NCBI RefSeq assembly: GCF_000344685.1
Contig: NW_006920410.1
Location: 3,900,096 to 3,964,095 of the forward strand
Direction: 5' to 3'
Origin: Gloeophyllum trabeum ATCC 11539
Lineage: Eukaryota; Basidiomycota; Agaricomycetes; Gloeophyllales; Gloeophyllaceae
Length of the DNA stretch: 64,000 nt
Positions 24,526-36,228 of the stretch are shown in pieces. How positions within the stretch are numbered: the stretch's first letter is position 1; each line of letters opens with the position of its first letter. Position numbers and translations under genes: made by a program. Under the pieces are notes generated by a model, which was not told where the DNA came from, did not search any database, and saw only the letters and a program-made list of their open reading frames with translations.

Positions 24526-25921
24526 ATGTCGCTGGCTCGACCACTGCCGCCTCAAGCAGATGTCCCCGCACAGCTACAGGATGCGGACAGTGTCGGCGCA
24601 TACAATGTCTGCCTGCAGTTTGAGGAGTCCGCCTCGACCCAACAAGGCATAGAACGCATTATTTCTGGACGAATTTTAAGCTATCTGCTCCTCTATGCAC
24701 CTTCGCAAGAGGTTGCGGATACAATTTATGCCTGCAGCCAAGATAACGAAGCTCTGCATGAGCTGGGTCAGGCCTTTCTCAACTTGTTCATACGCGCATG
24801 TGGGTACGCCGTTTCTCCGGCAGCGGCTTGTCCTCACCCACTGCCAGTTCGGAAACGTAGGGAAAAGACCCTTTTCAGCTCCGACAATTGCCAGTCACCC
24901 GTCCTTCAACCTGCAGCGGTTATTGTCGAAGGCCTCAGTGAACGAGACACCAAAGGCTCATAGCACCGCCAAGGCACAAGTTCTGTCCAAAGATATCTCT
25001 GTGTTTGGTTCGACACGCTCATACGCTCATACGCTCATCTTGTGTAGGCACTTATACGGGATGGCTACAGATGTCCTGTGACGGGAGCGTATGACACAGT
25101 GGCGCCGGATATGCTCGGTAATAAGTTCGCAAACTCTGGCGCCTGGCTCATCGATACGGAATGCGCTCACATCGCGCCGGAACCCATATATTTCAACGTA
25201 AATATTGACGGCTCCGACCAAGCTTCCAACAAAGTACGATAACGCATAATACTACGGGTACAAATTATTTGCTAATCCAGCCAACTTCAGAGAGATTATC
25301 CGGCATTAGTTCTAACGGCCCTCCCGCGTTTCGGCTACGACGTCGACAAATTGAGCGATCCGAAGGCTCACTCGCTCTATAATGTGATGACACTACAACA
25401 CGACGTACACAACGGGTTTGAGGGGCTGCAACTTTGGTTCAAGGAAACAGTGAGTGCTCGGGAGCGTTAGCGGACCGTTTCGCTTTAACAAACGGATTTA
25501 CCAGGACACTGCTAACTGTTATTCTGTCAAAGTGGCGAAGCCAGGTTTTGGTCACGGGACGAGGGAGCGGGTGATGTTCAGCACCCCTGACCCCGAGCGT
25601 CTCCCGCTCCCTTCTCCACAGCTCATGGTATTGCATGCGACCTGTGCGAAGGTCGCCAACCTTTCCGGCGCGGCTGAATGTCTTGACAAGCTGGATCGTG
25701 ATTTGCAGACGATGAGTACACTGGCGGACGATGGAGGCTCGGCGGAAGTCTTGCATCATGCGATCGCCTCCCTCGCTGCAAGTGGTGTCAGCCTTGGCGC
25801 GTCCTTCTCCGCTGTTACGGCCTGGCCACGGATTAACCGTGTTTCGAACATCCGTCAACCTGAATCTAGGGACGTGAGCTCCTGTCGCTCCAACCCAACG
25901 CACCTTTTAGGGCACTGGTAG
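24526..25921 (+). CDS. HNH-nuclease-domain (HNH_2-like) protein
   Basis: This multi-exon gene begins M-S-L-A-R-P-L-P-P-Q. After an alpha-helical N-terminal part comes A-L-I-R-D-G-Y-R-C-P-V-T-G-A-Y-D, then T-E-C-A-H-I-A-P-E-P, which look like the Cys and His parts of the fungal HNH_2 nuclease-like domain. It continues Y-P-A-L-V-L-T-A-L-P-R-F-G-Y-D-V and H-S-L-Y-N-V-M-T-L-Q-H-D-V-H-N-G-F-E-G-L, hallmarks of a large Agaricomycete family of unknown role. The usual A-A-H-I-I-P-E-S is altered to C-A-H-I-A-P-E-P. Splicing around 24800-25000 is uncertain, and the final 40 residues may belong to an unspliced end. Whether it cuts nucleic acid is unknown. Confidence 0.7.
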
Positions 25922-26311
25922 TGGAACGACAAGCTTGACATGCAGATAGGTCTGTGGGCATAACGTGGGCTACGTTGACCGTCTGTATAGAGAGCTCTCA
26001 TTATAGCTAAAGGAGCAGCCTACACTGCTCAGATAGTCCTCGGACTCGTCCGTCCAGGATGACGAGCCGCGCTTTTGTGTGAGACCTGCATAGCCCTCTG
26101 GGTCTTCTATATCCCAAGTTTACTCAGAAGTGAAAATATCATTGAGGTATGCCTGCTGTCAGTCAGGCAGAATAGCAGATGACAGAGCATGATTCTGAGA
26201 TTTCCTTCGGAAATCATACGATCACGTGTTCGCAACGCGCTGCAGTCGCGCGAAAGTTCGAACTCTAGCTCCCATCGTTTTCTTGGCCACCCGTTTTCAC
26301 TCACGACCGTA
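25922..26311. other. Intergenic spacer
   Basis: These 390 bp separate two genes on the same strand and hold the 3' end of the HNH gene and the promoter of the dehydrogenase gene. Nothing else was recognised. Confidence 0.4.
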
Positions 26312-27451
26312 ATGAACGACATGATTGCGAGCAGAAATCTCTGGCTGGCCGCAGGGCTGTCCATCCCCATTATTCTCTCCATCCGGCGCAGCCTCAACCG
26401 TTTCCACCGCTCATCCAGTGTTCCCGAAAACTACGAACGGGTCCTCGTCCTCGGCGCGTCCAGCGGGATTGGCAGGGCCATTGCACACATATATGCGTCA
26501 AGAGGAGCTAGGGTTTGCGTAGTGGCGCGACGCGAGGCAGAGCTGGAGACGGTTGCTGAGGAGTGCAGGGCATTGTCGACCACGGCGGGACATGGGGAGT
26601 ATCAGGCTGGAGGCAAGAGGGTGATCCATGTGGTTGCAGATTTTGCAGAGGTAGATGATATGGTAAAGGTACGGACAGCTTTGGAAACTGGTGCGTTGGA
26701 GCTCTTCGAGCAAACCGAGCTGGTGTCATTGAATACCGTGGAACGTAGAATGGAGAGGGCTCGATACCCTGATTGTTGCTGCGGGAGTTTCGGCACTGAA
26801 ACCGTTATTGGAAGTTGCTGGGGTAGAGAAGAAGGGGAAGACCTTTACGCCTCCGGCAGCCGATGAAGTAGGACTTCAGAAGACCGTCGAAGTCACCGCA
26901 GCAGCCATGAAGGGCAACTACATCGGCCCACTAGTAGCAGCCGTATCCCTGGTACGTCTATCTGTCATCCAATTCCGTCTTTCATCCATAAATGCTTCTC
27001 GTAGATTCCTCTACTCTCAACAACATCTCCCTCGCCCTCAATCCTCCTGCTTTCCTCCCTCGCATCCGTTATCCCCGCACCCACACGCACCCTGTACGGC
27101 TCTACCAAATCCGCCTCCCTCATGCTCTACCAATCCCTCTCCATCGAACACCCCTCAATCCACTTCTCCTTCGTCCTGCCCTCCACCGTCGAGGGCAATT
27201 TCCGCGCGTCCGCCGTGGACGGCGGCGAAGCGCGCGAGGCCGACCCGAACACCACGGGGCTCAAGCGAGAGGTCGTTGCGCGGCGGTGCGTGAAGGCGGT
27301 CGACGAGGGCGACGGGATGGTGTTCCTGCCCTGGCTGATGGGTTGGTCGCAGCTGGTGTACTGGGCGTGCCCGGACTTCGTGAAGTGGAGGGCCATGAAG
27401 AAGTATAACTTCAATGTGGATGAGGCGAAGAGCGATGCGCCGTTGTTCTGA
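26312..27451 (+). CDS. Membrane-anchored short-chain dehydrogenase/reductase
   Basis: Three exons. An N-terminal hydrophobic helix (A-A-G-L-S-I-P-I-I-L-S-I) precedes the Rossmann nucleotide motif V-L-G-A-S-S-G-I-G-R-A, then V-A-R-R-E-A-E-L. The NNAG-like strand is D-T-L-I-V-A-A-G-V-S-A, and the catalytic Y-x-x-x-K is Y-G-S-T-K-S-A-S after L-S-S-L-A-S-V. The Arg after the second strand suggests NADP(H). This layout resembles the 11-beta-hydroxysteroid-dehydrogenase-like branch, anchored in the endoplasmic reticulum and acting on lipid or steroid-like carbonyls. Two introns (about 26698-26752 and 26949-27006) were placed by frame. The substrate is unknown. Confidence 0.85.
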
Positions 27452-27761
27452 TTTTGAGTATACCATCTATTCGCCCTGATATGCTGATTTATGCACATTT
27501 ATGTATATCCTTTCCTCTCTCGTGACCGACGTCGCCAGGTTGACAGTGAGGGCATCCAAGCTGCGGCTTTGGACCCGAGTAGGAAGACACAGCGTATAGC
27601 CAACGGGATAAGATGCCATACTCATCAAGCGTTCAAGAGAACGATAACCACTAAACCCAGCAAAACCTCCATTGACTTTAGCATATGGCTACATCGGTAA
27701 GTACCAAGGCTACATTAATTCAAGGTGTGAAGCGCAACTGTGTCATTGTGGCCCGTCGCCA
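27452..27761. other. Convergent 3' intergenic spacer
   Basis: This is 310 bp between the stop codons of the dehydrogenase and the CPL1-like gene. Nothing was recognised. Confidence 0.45.
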
Positions 27762-29127
27762 CTAATGGTGGTATCCATGCTGGTTCTCACCCTTGACAGC
27801 GATCCGATGGTGAACGTTCCCACCGACGTGCGACCCGTGATTGTAGTGTACCTTGCGCTTCTGCCTCGCGGGAATGCAGTTGTCTTGGTCTTCAGACAGC
27901 ATAAAGCCCCTGGAACATTTCCCTAAACCAAGAGTGGTAAAGCGAGCGCAATAGCAATTCGAGAAGGCTAGTGCTCACGGATCTTACAGGTCCCGTTGCT
28001 ACAGGACACGTCGTCGACGTGCGGAATCGCGCTGCAGTCGCGTCCCCCGTCGGTGCTGGGCGTGCCGGCTCTGGAATCGTCGACACATCCACCGCAGGAC
28101 CTGCACATTTGAATGTCATCAGCCCTGGTCTGTGACCGCAAAGCCCGGAGGAGAAACATACTCTATATCGTTGGCAATGTCGACACACTCGTATCGGTAC
28201 AGCGTGGTTTGCGAAGCATGTCCGGCGTTGCCTTGGACCGCGTTCCAGATAGGGCAGCTCTTGTGGCCTGGCTTTCCGCAGTATTCCACAGAGCCAGCAG
28301 CACGCTTACGCTGGGAGCTGATTGCACCTCCAGCTGCCGCTAATCAGAGGACTGCATTAGCTTGGCCGATGAGTCAGGAAGAAGTGTGAACACGTACGGC
28401 AAGTCCCACTTGAAGTCTGCGAGCATGACGACAACGCACCTGGGGCGTCGATACATTGGCCGGCTGAAGTGGAACCTGCTGGGGACCATCCCTGCTGCTG
28501 ACTGCCCCTGTTCGGGCAATTGAAGCAGTGGGTCTGGCCTGTTTGATCCTACGAACCTGTCAGCACACATAACATCCTCACGGACACGACCGCGCTCACT
28601 GTGTACCATCCTGAGCAGCAGGTGCAGCACGCCGTCGCCCCATAGACATTGTTAAACGTCCCGCGCGGACACTCCAAGCAGTCCTGCTTAGCACCGGGGT
28701 AGGGCGAGTAGCGCCCGGGCTGGCAGTACTGCGGCTGAGTCTGCGTATTGGAATTGCAGTAGCTCCCGGCGGGGCAGATGGTGCATTCTGATGCGTGGCC
28801 GGTGCTATAGTACCCTTGCCCGCATTGCTCCTGCTGCTTGTTTCCCGTACCCTTGGCATACCAACCTGCCTGGGCGGCTGTACAGCTCGTAGCACCGGAC
28901 TCTGCACAGTATACCGACAATGTGTGAGGGATAGAATCTAGAAGGGAGGTCAAGCACGTACGGGATTGGTATGTCCCAGCAGGACAGTCTTGACAGGGTT
29001 TCTGTCCGTTCGAGGAATAAGTCCCAGGGCTGCACTGTCCTGCAGAGGCCCGCGCGACCAAGGCTATCAGCAGGATGGAGGCCGAAACATTGAGCCTGCT
29101 AGCGGATGGAAAAATCGTAGATCGCAT
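27762..29127 (-). CDS. Secreted cysteine-rich protein with CPL1-like C-terminal domain
   Basis: Several exons. The N-terminus carries a signal peptide ending near A-R-A-S-A-G-Q-C. Cysteine-rich repeats of the TNFR/ephrin-receptor-like type follow (C-S-P-G-T-Y-S, C-Q-D-C-P-A-G-T-Y, C-P-A-G-S-Y-C, C-L-E-C-P-R-G-T-F). The C-terminal part has G-H-K-S-C-P-I, Y-E-C-V-D-I, S-C-G-G-C-V and D-C-S-A-I-P-H-V-D-D-V-S-C, the pattern of the fungal CPL1-like domain. Cryptococcus Cpl1 carries the same domain and is a secreted virulence- and capsule-related factor. The last exon, joined at an AG near 27905, adds a His-rich basic tail. It is probably exported to the wall or medium; its function in this fungus is unknown. 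Confidence 0.78.
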
Positions 29128-29795
29128 CAGTGGGCTAGAAAGTCAGGCTGAAGGCAGACACCCTCGACCTTCAGCCCGTATAAAAGGATCTCCGTGCGGG
29201 TATTGTCATAGCCATCCTGCGCAGGAATGTATTGAATCAAGGACCTATCGCAAGATTCGTGCCGCGGAGGTTAGAATTCGGACTCCGCTTGTTGCCGTCC
29301 TTTTCTGAGGTGCTCCACACTGTCCGCCGGGCTCTCCCGGCGTGCGGCATTCGCGGCTTGAGACTGGGTACGACGAACTCCTAGACTACTTAGATGAACG
29401 GCCCCTTGCTGATCGACATTCAATACAACGTAAGTCAGGCCCAGAGCTAGAGTACTTACAGTTTGAGTCTGCCAAGGTCGTTTCAGCTGAGTCTGGTTCT
29501 TCAGAGCGAATTTTTTCATGCGTTTCATGCAGATGATCTGCTAGTAGCACTCCTGTTTTACTGACATTGGTCACTTCATTCGCGCACTGGAACCTGAGAC
29601 GCAGCTATCCTGGATTTCCCATCGAGTGAGCTAACTCGTTGAATCTATACATAATGACTCCGGCCTCTTTATGACAGGGGAATAACGATCGGACCCCTCT
29701 GAATGCTTAGGCCTCAGGATGAAGTAATTATCAATGCTACGATTAGGCAGTGTACGATATGTGGAATGGTATTCAGTGAACATCAAGAAGATATC
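29128..29795. other. Intergenic region, no gene recognised
   Basis: This 668-bp gap lies upstream of the CPL1-like gene. TATAAAAG at 29179-29186 is on the plus strand and so points the wrong way for it. The short open frames around 29271-29574 show no domain. Confidence 0.4.
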
Positions 29796-30779
29796 TCAAA
29801 TAGCTGTTTCTGTGGTCCTCACCCTCGCCAAGAAAGCCGAAATAATTGCACCAAAAAGGAAAGCAAGTAATAACTTCGTCTCCTCGTTTCCCAGCCGCTG
29901 ACGCAGAAGAGCACCCACACCAGTACTTCCCTTCGCCTCCGGCTCCTTCTGCACTTTGGGCTTCTTCACAACACCGAACTTCGAGAAATCCCGCACAGCC
30001 TCTGGCGGCCGATGAGTCTGCTTCGGCGCGTCGCTCAGCGAAGGTAATCCATCTATACTCTCGGAGTTGAGGAATCCCCAGATTGCTTTCATGCCCTTCT
30101 CTGCGATAAATCCGGGCGCCTCGAGATCGCGCTTCTCAAATATAGTTGCGTTGTTCAGAAGCGTGTCGCGATGGCCGATGAACTCATAGTACGGTACGCC
30201 GTATCCGCAACTCTACGCAAAACATTGCGTTACAGATTAGTTGGATATAAGCCAGTGGACGACTTACCGTGCCAACTTTGTGCACGTCTATGACGATCAC
30301 GGCGCGTGAGCCTGGCGTCCTGGTCACCGCCGAGATGAACAGATCGTATTCTGGTGAGCCGAATTCATGCACTCGTCCTAGGGACGCCACGTCGTCAGCG
30401 CTGGCTGAGAGAACAGAGCGACAACCGCACGTACCTGTACCGAATAGACGAGCTATCGTCGGTGGGCCCTCGAACGCACTGAACAGAATGGTGATGCGCC
30501 CATTCTCTTTCAGATGCGCGATCGTCTCGCTCCCTGCAATACACTACCGATCAGTCTAAGCCATGTAGGGATCCATCCAGCGTTCCACTCACCACTCCCT
30601 GTGAGGTCTTCGTACCACACCTGCCTGCTGTCGACGACGTGGAAGGTCCCTCCGACACCTTTAGTCGAAACGTTGACATGTCCGGTGGGGGAGAGCGGAG
30701 CCGTAGCCACGGTAAACATATGTTGTTTCTTTATCCATTCGATGAGGTGATCCGGTATCTCGTCGTAGAATTTACCCAT
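29796..30779 (-). CDS. PNPOx-like flavin split-barrel protein with C-terminal membrane anchor (copy 1)
   Basis: Four exons. It begins M-G-K-F-Y-D-E-I-P and continues Q-H-M-F-T-V-A-T-A-P-L and G-H-V-N-V-S-T-K-G-V-G-G-T-F-H-V, then V-W-Y-E-D-L-T-G-S-G. This is the FMN-binding split-barrel fold of pyridoxamine-phosphate-oxidase-like proteins (PF01243-type). The middle adds P-G-S-R-A-V-I-V-I-D-V-H-K-V-G-T and S-C-G-Y-G-V-P-Y-Y. A hydrophobic helix (L-L-L-A-F-L-F-G-A-I-I-S-A-F-L-A-R-V) ends the protein, so it is tail-anchored, with the barrel presumably cytosolic. The family includes oxidoreductases and flavin-binding proteins with many substrates, so true pyridoxamine oxidase activity is doubtful. 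Two paralogs lie at 34641 and 40809. Confidence 0.85.
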
Positions 30780-31369
30780 GGCTTGCGCAGGATAAAGGAA
30801 TTTGTGGGCTATCCATAAGTGTTGGTTTCGCTATATATGCTTTGAGCGCGGGCTGTCGCAAGCCTCACCGCCGCGTAACGCATCGGCTTCTTGGCTTCGT
30901 CTAGTGAGTGTTAAGTAGATCGCATCGGGTCGAGTGATATTAGTGGACATGGTGTTCCGCACAAGTCACCTGTTGATAGTGACGCTCTAGTAGCACTGCT
31001 AGCAGCCTACGCGTATTGGCGGCATGTGCTGGAAACCCTTAAATTAGCCTTTAGACTCCGAGATGAAGCGTGCAGAGCAGACAGACTACAGTAAACTTGA
31101 GAACACGTTTCCACCGCGATTCAGATAGTGGCATCCATACTCTGCTGGTCTGTAGAATACTTATAGATAATATACAACAGGCTATGCGTACCAGTAGAAC
31201 TCCCATGTCTACTTCTGTAACAAATCTAGAAATAGCAATAACGGTATCGTCAATCATAACGAGGGAAGGGCTAGGATGCAGCGGCGAAAGACAGTATTAG
31301 TAATGTACAACTACCCTCGACATAAACCCAAATATATGAAAAGACCTGTTATATAACTACGTACCAGCT
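30780..31369. other. Intergenic region, no gene recognised
   Basis: These 590 bp contain the promoter of PNPOx copy 1 and the 3' end of the GT90 gene. No repeat, RNA gene or credible reading frame was seen. Confidence 0.4.
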
Positions 31370-33699
31370 CTACCAAAGCGCATCCGTGTCATCATATGCA
31401 TCTTCATCACTGCGCTCGGCGAAGTCTGGGGGAGGCACGTATGTCATCGCGTCCCTGTCGTCACTCGTCACTCTCGCATACTCCAAGAACATCCTATCAG
31501 GCAACTCAAATCAGCGTCCTATCCATGGGTACCCATCCAACTTCAGACTCACCGGAACATATACGCGGTCATATCCTCCTTCCGCCAGAACCGCTTGCTC
31601 CAATCGCGCCCAGCCTCCGCGATCCTCTTCGCAAGCTCGTCATGGCCCCCCTCCCCATTGATGTCGCCGCGGAAGAACAGGAACGCGTCGTACAAGTCGG
31701 ACAGGTCAACTTGAACGGGGACGTAGTGCACCCAGGGCTGAATCCGGTCTTGAAACCTGCGAACCCTGTGTCAGCCTCAGCTACCGCGAACCGACCAGGA
31801 TTCTCACCATTCCGAGTAGATAGTTGACTTGAAGATTAGGGACCGGGACGTGATGAGCCGTTTGAACCGACTCGACCAGCCATTCCCATCCATCTGTCAG
31901 GAGCCAAAAGCATCAGATCCACGAGTAGACCGTCAATCGGGAATGAAAAAACTCACATCCATAACATACTTATACTGCCCCGCCTCCTTCCAGTTCATAT
32001 TCGGCCTCCACTCGAACAACTCTCCTAAAATCTCACAAATCGCCGGCTCGCACGCCAACGGCTTGCCCGCAAACTGCACGTCCATCGTCACGGCATTCAG
32101 CAGCTGCCTTCTGATCTCCACCGGCTCGCCCACGCTCGTATTGCCGTAAAAGTCGAACTTGTTCGGGAGGAGCACTTTGACTGAGCCATCGCGCCCCGTC
32201 GTCATCTCCACCAGCCGCTCGCGGTGTGCCTTCCACCACTTCCTGTCACTGCCATGCCATATCCCCGTATTGCTCCCCCTCCACAACAGCCGCTCCTCCC
32301 TCTTCTCATCCCACTCGGGGTCATCGATATCCGCGACCCAGTTATGCGGCGTCGGCGGGCGCAGGTCGTTGTGCAGGTCGTCGACGCACCACGAGAACTG
32401 CGGGCGGAGGAGCGGGTCAGGCGCGGGGCCAAAGTTGTGTGACAGGAACTGGCCGTGCTGCGAGAAGTGCGTCGGGTGGAGGCACGGGTCCATGCTCGCG
32501 CGGTGGTCCCAGATGAACGTCTTGCGCTCGAGCGGCTTGTGGTCGTTGATCATGCGCGAGGGGTTGCGCCGCGCGGGGGACTGCGGTGGGCAGGCGGAGA
32601 GCCAGCCGTACGCGCCGCCCGGTGGGGGCTTGCTGACGTCGATGTCTGGAGCGATCGTGAGTGGCTAGGAGGCAGCAAGATTAAGAAGACGTACATTTGC
32701 CCTCGGCAGCAGCCTCCACGGCCATCTTCCGCAGCTCGTAGTTCTTCACAACATTCGGGTTATCGTGCGGGGAGAAAATCGCGCGGAAGGGAGGGATAAA
32801 TTCCTCGACGTCCTCGAGCAATTCCATTATCTTGTAGGCCCCATAAAGGTGCTCTTCCCGGCGGCCCTCGTTCAAGAAAGCTGTCTTGAGGACGTCGATC
32901 GGGTCGTCCGCCGCCATCTTGCCGAGGACGAAACCATCCTTGTGCTCTTCCCAGTCCGTGGCGATCTTCTGCAGGTCCGCGGGGCGCATGCCCCAGAACG
33001 GCTCGAGATCCTCGTGGATCTGGTCGTACTCATCCGGCAGCTGCACGTTGTGCTCCTGAACGTATCTCCACCTAAGAGGCGTGAATAACAGGATCCATGA
33101 AGCTATTAGCCTACTCACCAGTGATCGAAGCCTTTTGGCGGTAATCGCTGATATCGCCTCTTGTACTCCTCCACCGCCTGAGTAAGCGTCCGACTCGCTT
33201 TTCGCAGCTTGTTATCCCAAGCCTCCTCCGCCCGCTCGATCAGCTCAAAAATCGGGTGGGCGCCCTCGGGGTTCACAACGAGCAGCCCATCTGAGCGGTA
33301 CACATGCGGAGGGAGCTCCTCAAACAGCCCCTCGTACTCGGGCTCGTCCGTCAAACCAAGGAGTTCCGGGAACAGGTCTTCAGGACGCGCAACCACCTTC
33401 TCCTCCTCCGCCTCGCTATCTAAAGGGGATTCAATTTCGCGGAAAGAGCTGTCTTTCGCGGGCTTCAGCACGACTTGCGCGGTGGGATGAGGCTGGAGGT
33501 CGGACTGACGCTGTACCGCATACATACCATGGCCGTGGGGTGCCGGGGCCGATTCATTGTGTTCCTCCTCGAAAGTGGTCGGTCTTGGTCGGCTTGATGT
33601 TTGGGCGAATTGCAAGTACGTGAGGGAGCATAGAACGACGAGAAAGAGCGGCAGGGCGAGCTGGAGTTTCCGGCGCGGCTTGCGAATGTAGATAGTCAT
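31370..33699 (-). CDS. GT90/CAP10-family glycosyltransferase, type II membrane protein
   Basis: Multi-exon gene. A basic start (M-T-I-Y-I-R-K-P-R-R-K) and one hydrophobic helix (L-A-L-P-L-F-L-V-V-L-C-S-L) make a Golgi type II anchor. An acidic stem follows, then the catalytic region with I-W-D-H-R-A-S-M-D-P and L-L-W-R-G-S-N-T-G, the WRGSxTG motif of CAP10-domain (GT90) enzymes. These transfer xylose or related sugars to surface glycans; Cryptococcus Cap10 and Cxt1 are relatives. The protein ends D-D-T-D-A-L-W. Another in-frame ATG lies 39 bp upstream at 33738 in poorer context, so the start may be there. The donor and acceptor sugars cannot be read from sequence. Confidence 0.87.
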
Positions 33700-33739
33700 C
33701 CTCCACCGCCCTCTGCTCGACGCCGACAAGCTCAACATC

Positions 33740-34640
33740 GTCGTCCAGGTCCAAGAACAGCTCCGGGATCAGTACTCACTGCATTCACCGGCGTCACCGA
33801 GCGCTAGTTATTTCCGAGCCCGGTGCCGCTTTTCAGCGCGAAAGGAACTGCCTCGAGGTGCAAGAGAAAAGATCAACCACCGCATCATCTGCAGTGTGCC
33901 TTTTTGTGATAATATGAGACGTTCTGTTCGATCGGAACGTGCGTCTCGCCCAACGTTATTGAGTTGACGTTTCCGCCACTTTTTCCGCACCGGGACATAT
34001 GTCAGATTGTGGACTAGATCAGAGCGCACCGCCAGGTACAGCAGGGTACAGCGCGCGGGACCGGCTACTATTGATTTAGCGTGTGAACCGCGGGCTTATC
34101 CCTGAGGAAGACTTGGATGAGCTTTTGCGGTGGTGGCGGTTGTAGGAGGAGGGAAAAAGAAATTGGGGAAGAAAGGGATTTGGGCTCCCTTTTATCTGAG
34201 CCAGTAAAGCTGCTACTACGGGGTAAATCGGACGTAGGAGGCGACATGGGGAAAGGAGGATCGGGAGGGATGCGCCACAGTGTCAATGACATATCAAGCA
34301 AATGTCCTTCCATTTCGGGCGTCGTTTTGGAATCCAGAATCCTTGATCATTGGGCACGTGCCGCATATCGCTGTATTTCAAGTACTTGTATTTTTTCTTC
34401 TCGTAGACGGCGGCTGAGCGTGCACTGTATTTCGGGGCTATTCGTGCTGAGCGCTGCTTTACCATGGCTTACCATGGGTAAGAAACTCTTGCCAAAGTAG
34501 GCCACTGCGCAATCTCTATTATCCTCACGCCCATAATGGGGCCCAGTACCGGTGCTTATCATGTTTCCCATGGCGCGCTTCCGGCCATACAATCATGAGT
34601 ATAATGATGCCCGAGCACTTGGAAAACTCTTACCACCACC
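33740..34640. other. Intergenic region, no gene recognised
   Basis: This 901-bp gap lies between divergent genes (GT90 and PNPOx copy 2). The open frame at 34117-34500 is Gly/Arg/Lys rich, matches no domain and has no splice context, so it is not called. The direct repeat taccatggcttaccatggg lies near 34460. Confidence 0.4.
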
Positions 34641-35561
34641 ATGGGCAAATTCTACGACGAGATACCTGAGCACCTCATAACATGGATAGCAAAGCAGCAG
34701 ATGTTCACGGTCGCAACGGCGCCGCTCAGCGCGGATGGGCACGTCAATATCTCGTCCAAGGGGGTGGATGGCACGTTCCACGTTGTTGATGGCAAGCGGG
34801 TGTGGTACGAGGATCTGACTGGCAGCGGTAAGCGCTGGCAATACCGCAATGAAATCAGCATCATTCAGAGGGTGGCTAGGCAACGAAACGATTTCGCACA
34901 TACGCGAAAACTCCCGCATCACTATCCTGTTCAACGCCTTCCAGGGGCCGCCCTTGATCTGTCGCTTATTCGGTACAGGTGCCGTATATTCTTCGTACGT
35001 CGAGGTTACGAAGGTCTGACGGCAAACCCCAGGCACTGTCCACGAGTTTGGCACACCCGAGTACGACAGCTTCATCTCCCCGGAGACGCGGATGCCAGGT
35101 TCGCGCGCGGTCATAGTCATGGATGTGCACAAAGTCGGCACGGTGAGCGCCCTTACCACAGCATACATATTAAGCGAGTTGCCCAGTGTACGAGCCAGAG
35201 CTGCGGGTACGGCGTACCGTACTACACCTTCGACGGCCACCGCGACACCATCCTCAACTGGTGCTCGCAGCTGGAGAAGTCGTCGAACAAGGAGAAGGAC
35301 TTGAAGGCGTGGTGGAGAGCGGAGAACACCAAGAGCCTCGACGGCTTGCCTGGTTTGAACGTCGCGTCTGTAACGGAGCGGCCGGTGGAGAGTCGGTACC
35401 AGTTCCACTTGACGAAGAAGCCGAAAAAGAACTCAGACGGGCCTGCTACCGAGGGGCATCTGGTGGGCAAGGAGGAGATAAAGCTCATGCTGGCGTTCCT
35501 CTTTGGTGCGATAGCTTCTGCCATGTATGCAAGGGTGAGCGGCCTGAGCGTGTTATCATGA
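34641..35561 (+). CDS. PNPOx-like flavin split-barrel protein with C-terminal membrane anchor (copy 2)
   Basis: Same layout and intron positions as copy 1. It starts M-G-K-F-Y-D-E-I-P-E-H, with Q-Q-M-F-T-V-A-T-A-P-L and V-W-Y-E-D-L-T-G-S-G, followed by an intron with gtaagc. The middle part has E-F-G-T-P-E-Y-D and P-G-S-R-A-V-I-V-M-D-V-H-K-V-G-T; S-C-G-Y-G-V-P-Y-Y-T opens the last exon. The C-terminus K-L-M-L-A-F-L-F-G-A-I-A-S-A-M-Y-A-R-V is the tail anchor. The coding frame is read through intron sequences in unspliced form, so four exons are assumed. It stands divergently next to the GT90 gene. Confidence 0.85.
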   Translation: MGKFYDEIPEHLITWIAKQQMFTVATAPLSADGHVNISSKGVDGTFHVVDGKRVWYEDLTGSGKRWQYRNEISIIQRVARQRNDFAHTRKLPHHYPVQRLPGAALDLSLIRYRCRIFFVRRGYEGLTANPRHCPRVWHTRVRQLHLPGDADARFARGHSHGCAQSRHGERPYHSIHIKRVAQCTSQSCGYGVPYYTFDGHRDTILNWCSQLEKSSNKEKDLKAWWRAENTKSLDGLPGLNVASVTERPVESRYQFHLTKKPKKNSDGPATEGHLVGKEEIKLMLAFLFGAIASAMYARVSGLSVLS

Positions 35562-36228
35562 CATCTGCCCGAGATATACCATACATACCATTTGGACATA
35601 TCAGTGGGGACTCTGAAGGTCGCAACTCCCTCGTCCTTTGCTCCAATAGGGGACTTCTCTAGCCAAGGTGGATTGTAAGTCATGGACGTACTGCAAATTC
35701 TGCTGCGTACCATGTGTACACCAGCGTCCAGTGATTCGGCCCGACTTTCGCAACCATCGGAACAGCTGTAGATAGCACGGTGACCTGTAAGTGTTGAAAG
35801 CCTACACATACCTGTATAGCAGATAACTTTGAATCGTCTGGAAGGGCGTAAGTTCATGAGGAGTTAGTGAAGTCCACTAATGCCCCTTATAAACTTACGC
35901 CCTTGCGGCCTCTACAATCATTCTTCTGTCTCGTATCGCCTCGCTATGGAAAGAGGGCACGTTCGTGTTTTGGGACCTCTATACAATCGCTAGCCAGATA
36001 TCCAGCGCTGCTGCGCGCATGCAAACCGCGCTTTGAGTCAGACTTGTTCGGGGAGACCGTGACCGCCGTAACGACTCAGACGCGCAGAGCACGTGACCGC
36101 ATATAGGCTGCCAGTGGCACATGACACATCTCGACCCTTGCATGTTTCCTTCCTTCCATCGCTGGCCTTTCGACCGAGACTCACAAATAACTGACTCCAA
36201 AACCGCTTGACCCTTGCGGCTACTCGTC
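35562..36228. other. Intergenic region with promoter of the homeodomain gene
   Basis: 667 bp, with gtcatgcccaaac at the downstream start. A CACGTG E-box-like hexamer occurs at about 36090. No gene was recognised. Confidence 0.4.

Noticed and set aside
29179..29186. TATAAAAG box
   Set aside because: On the plus strand, whereas the nearest gene (CPL1-like) is transcribed from the minus strand, and no plus-strand gene follows.
34117..34500. 127-codon frame rich in Gly, Lys and Arg
   Set aside because: No signal peptide or domain; sits in the divergent promoter between two real genes.
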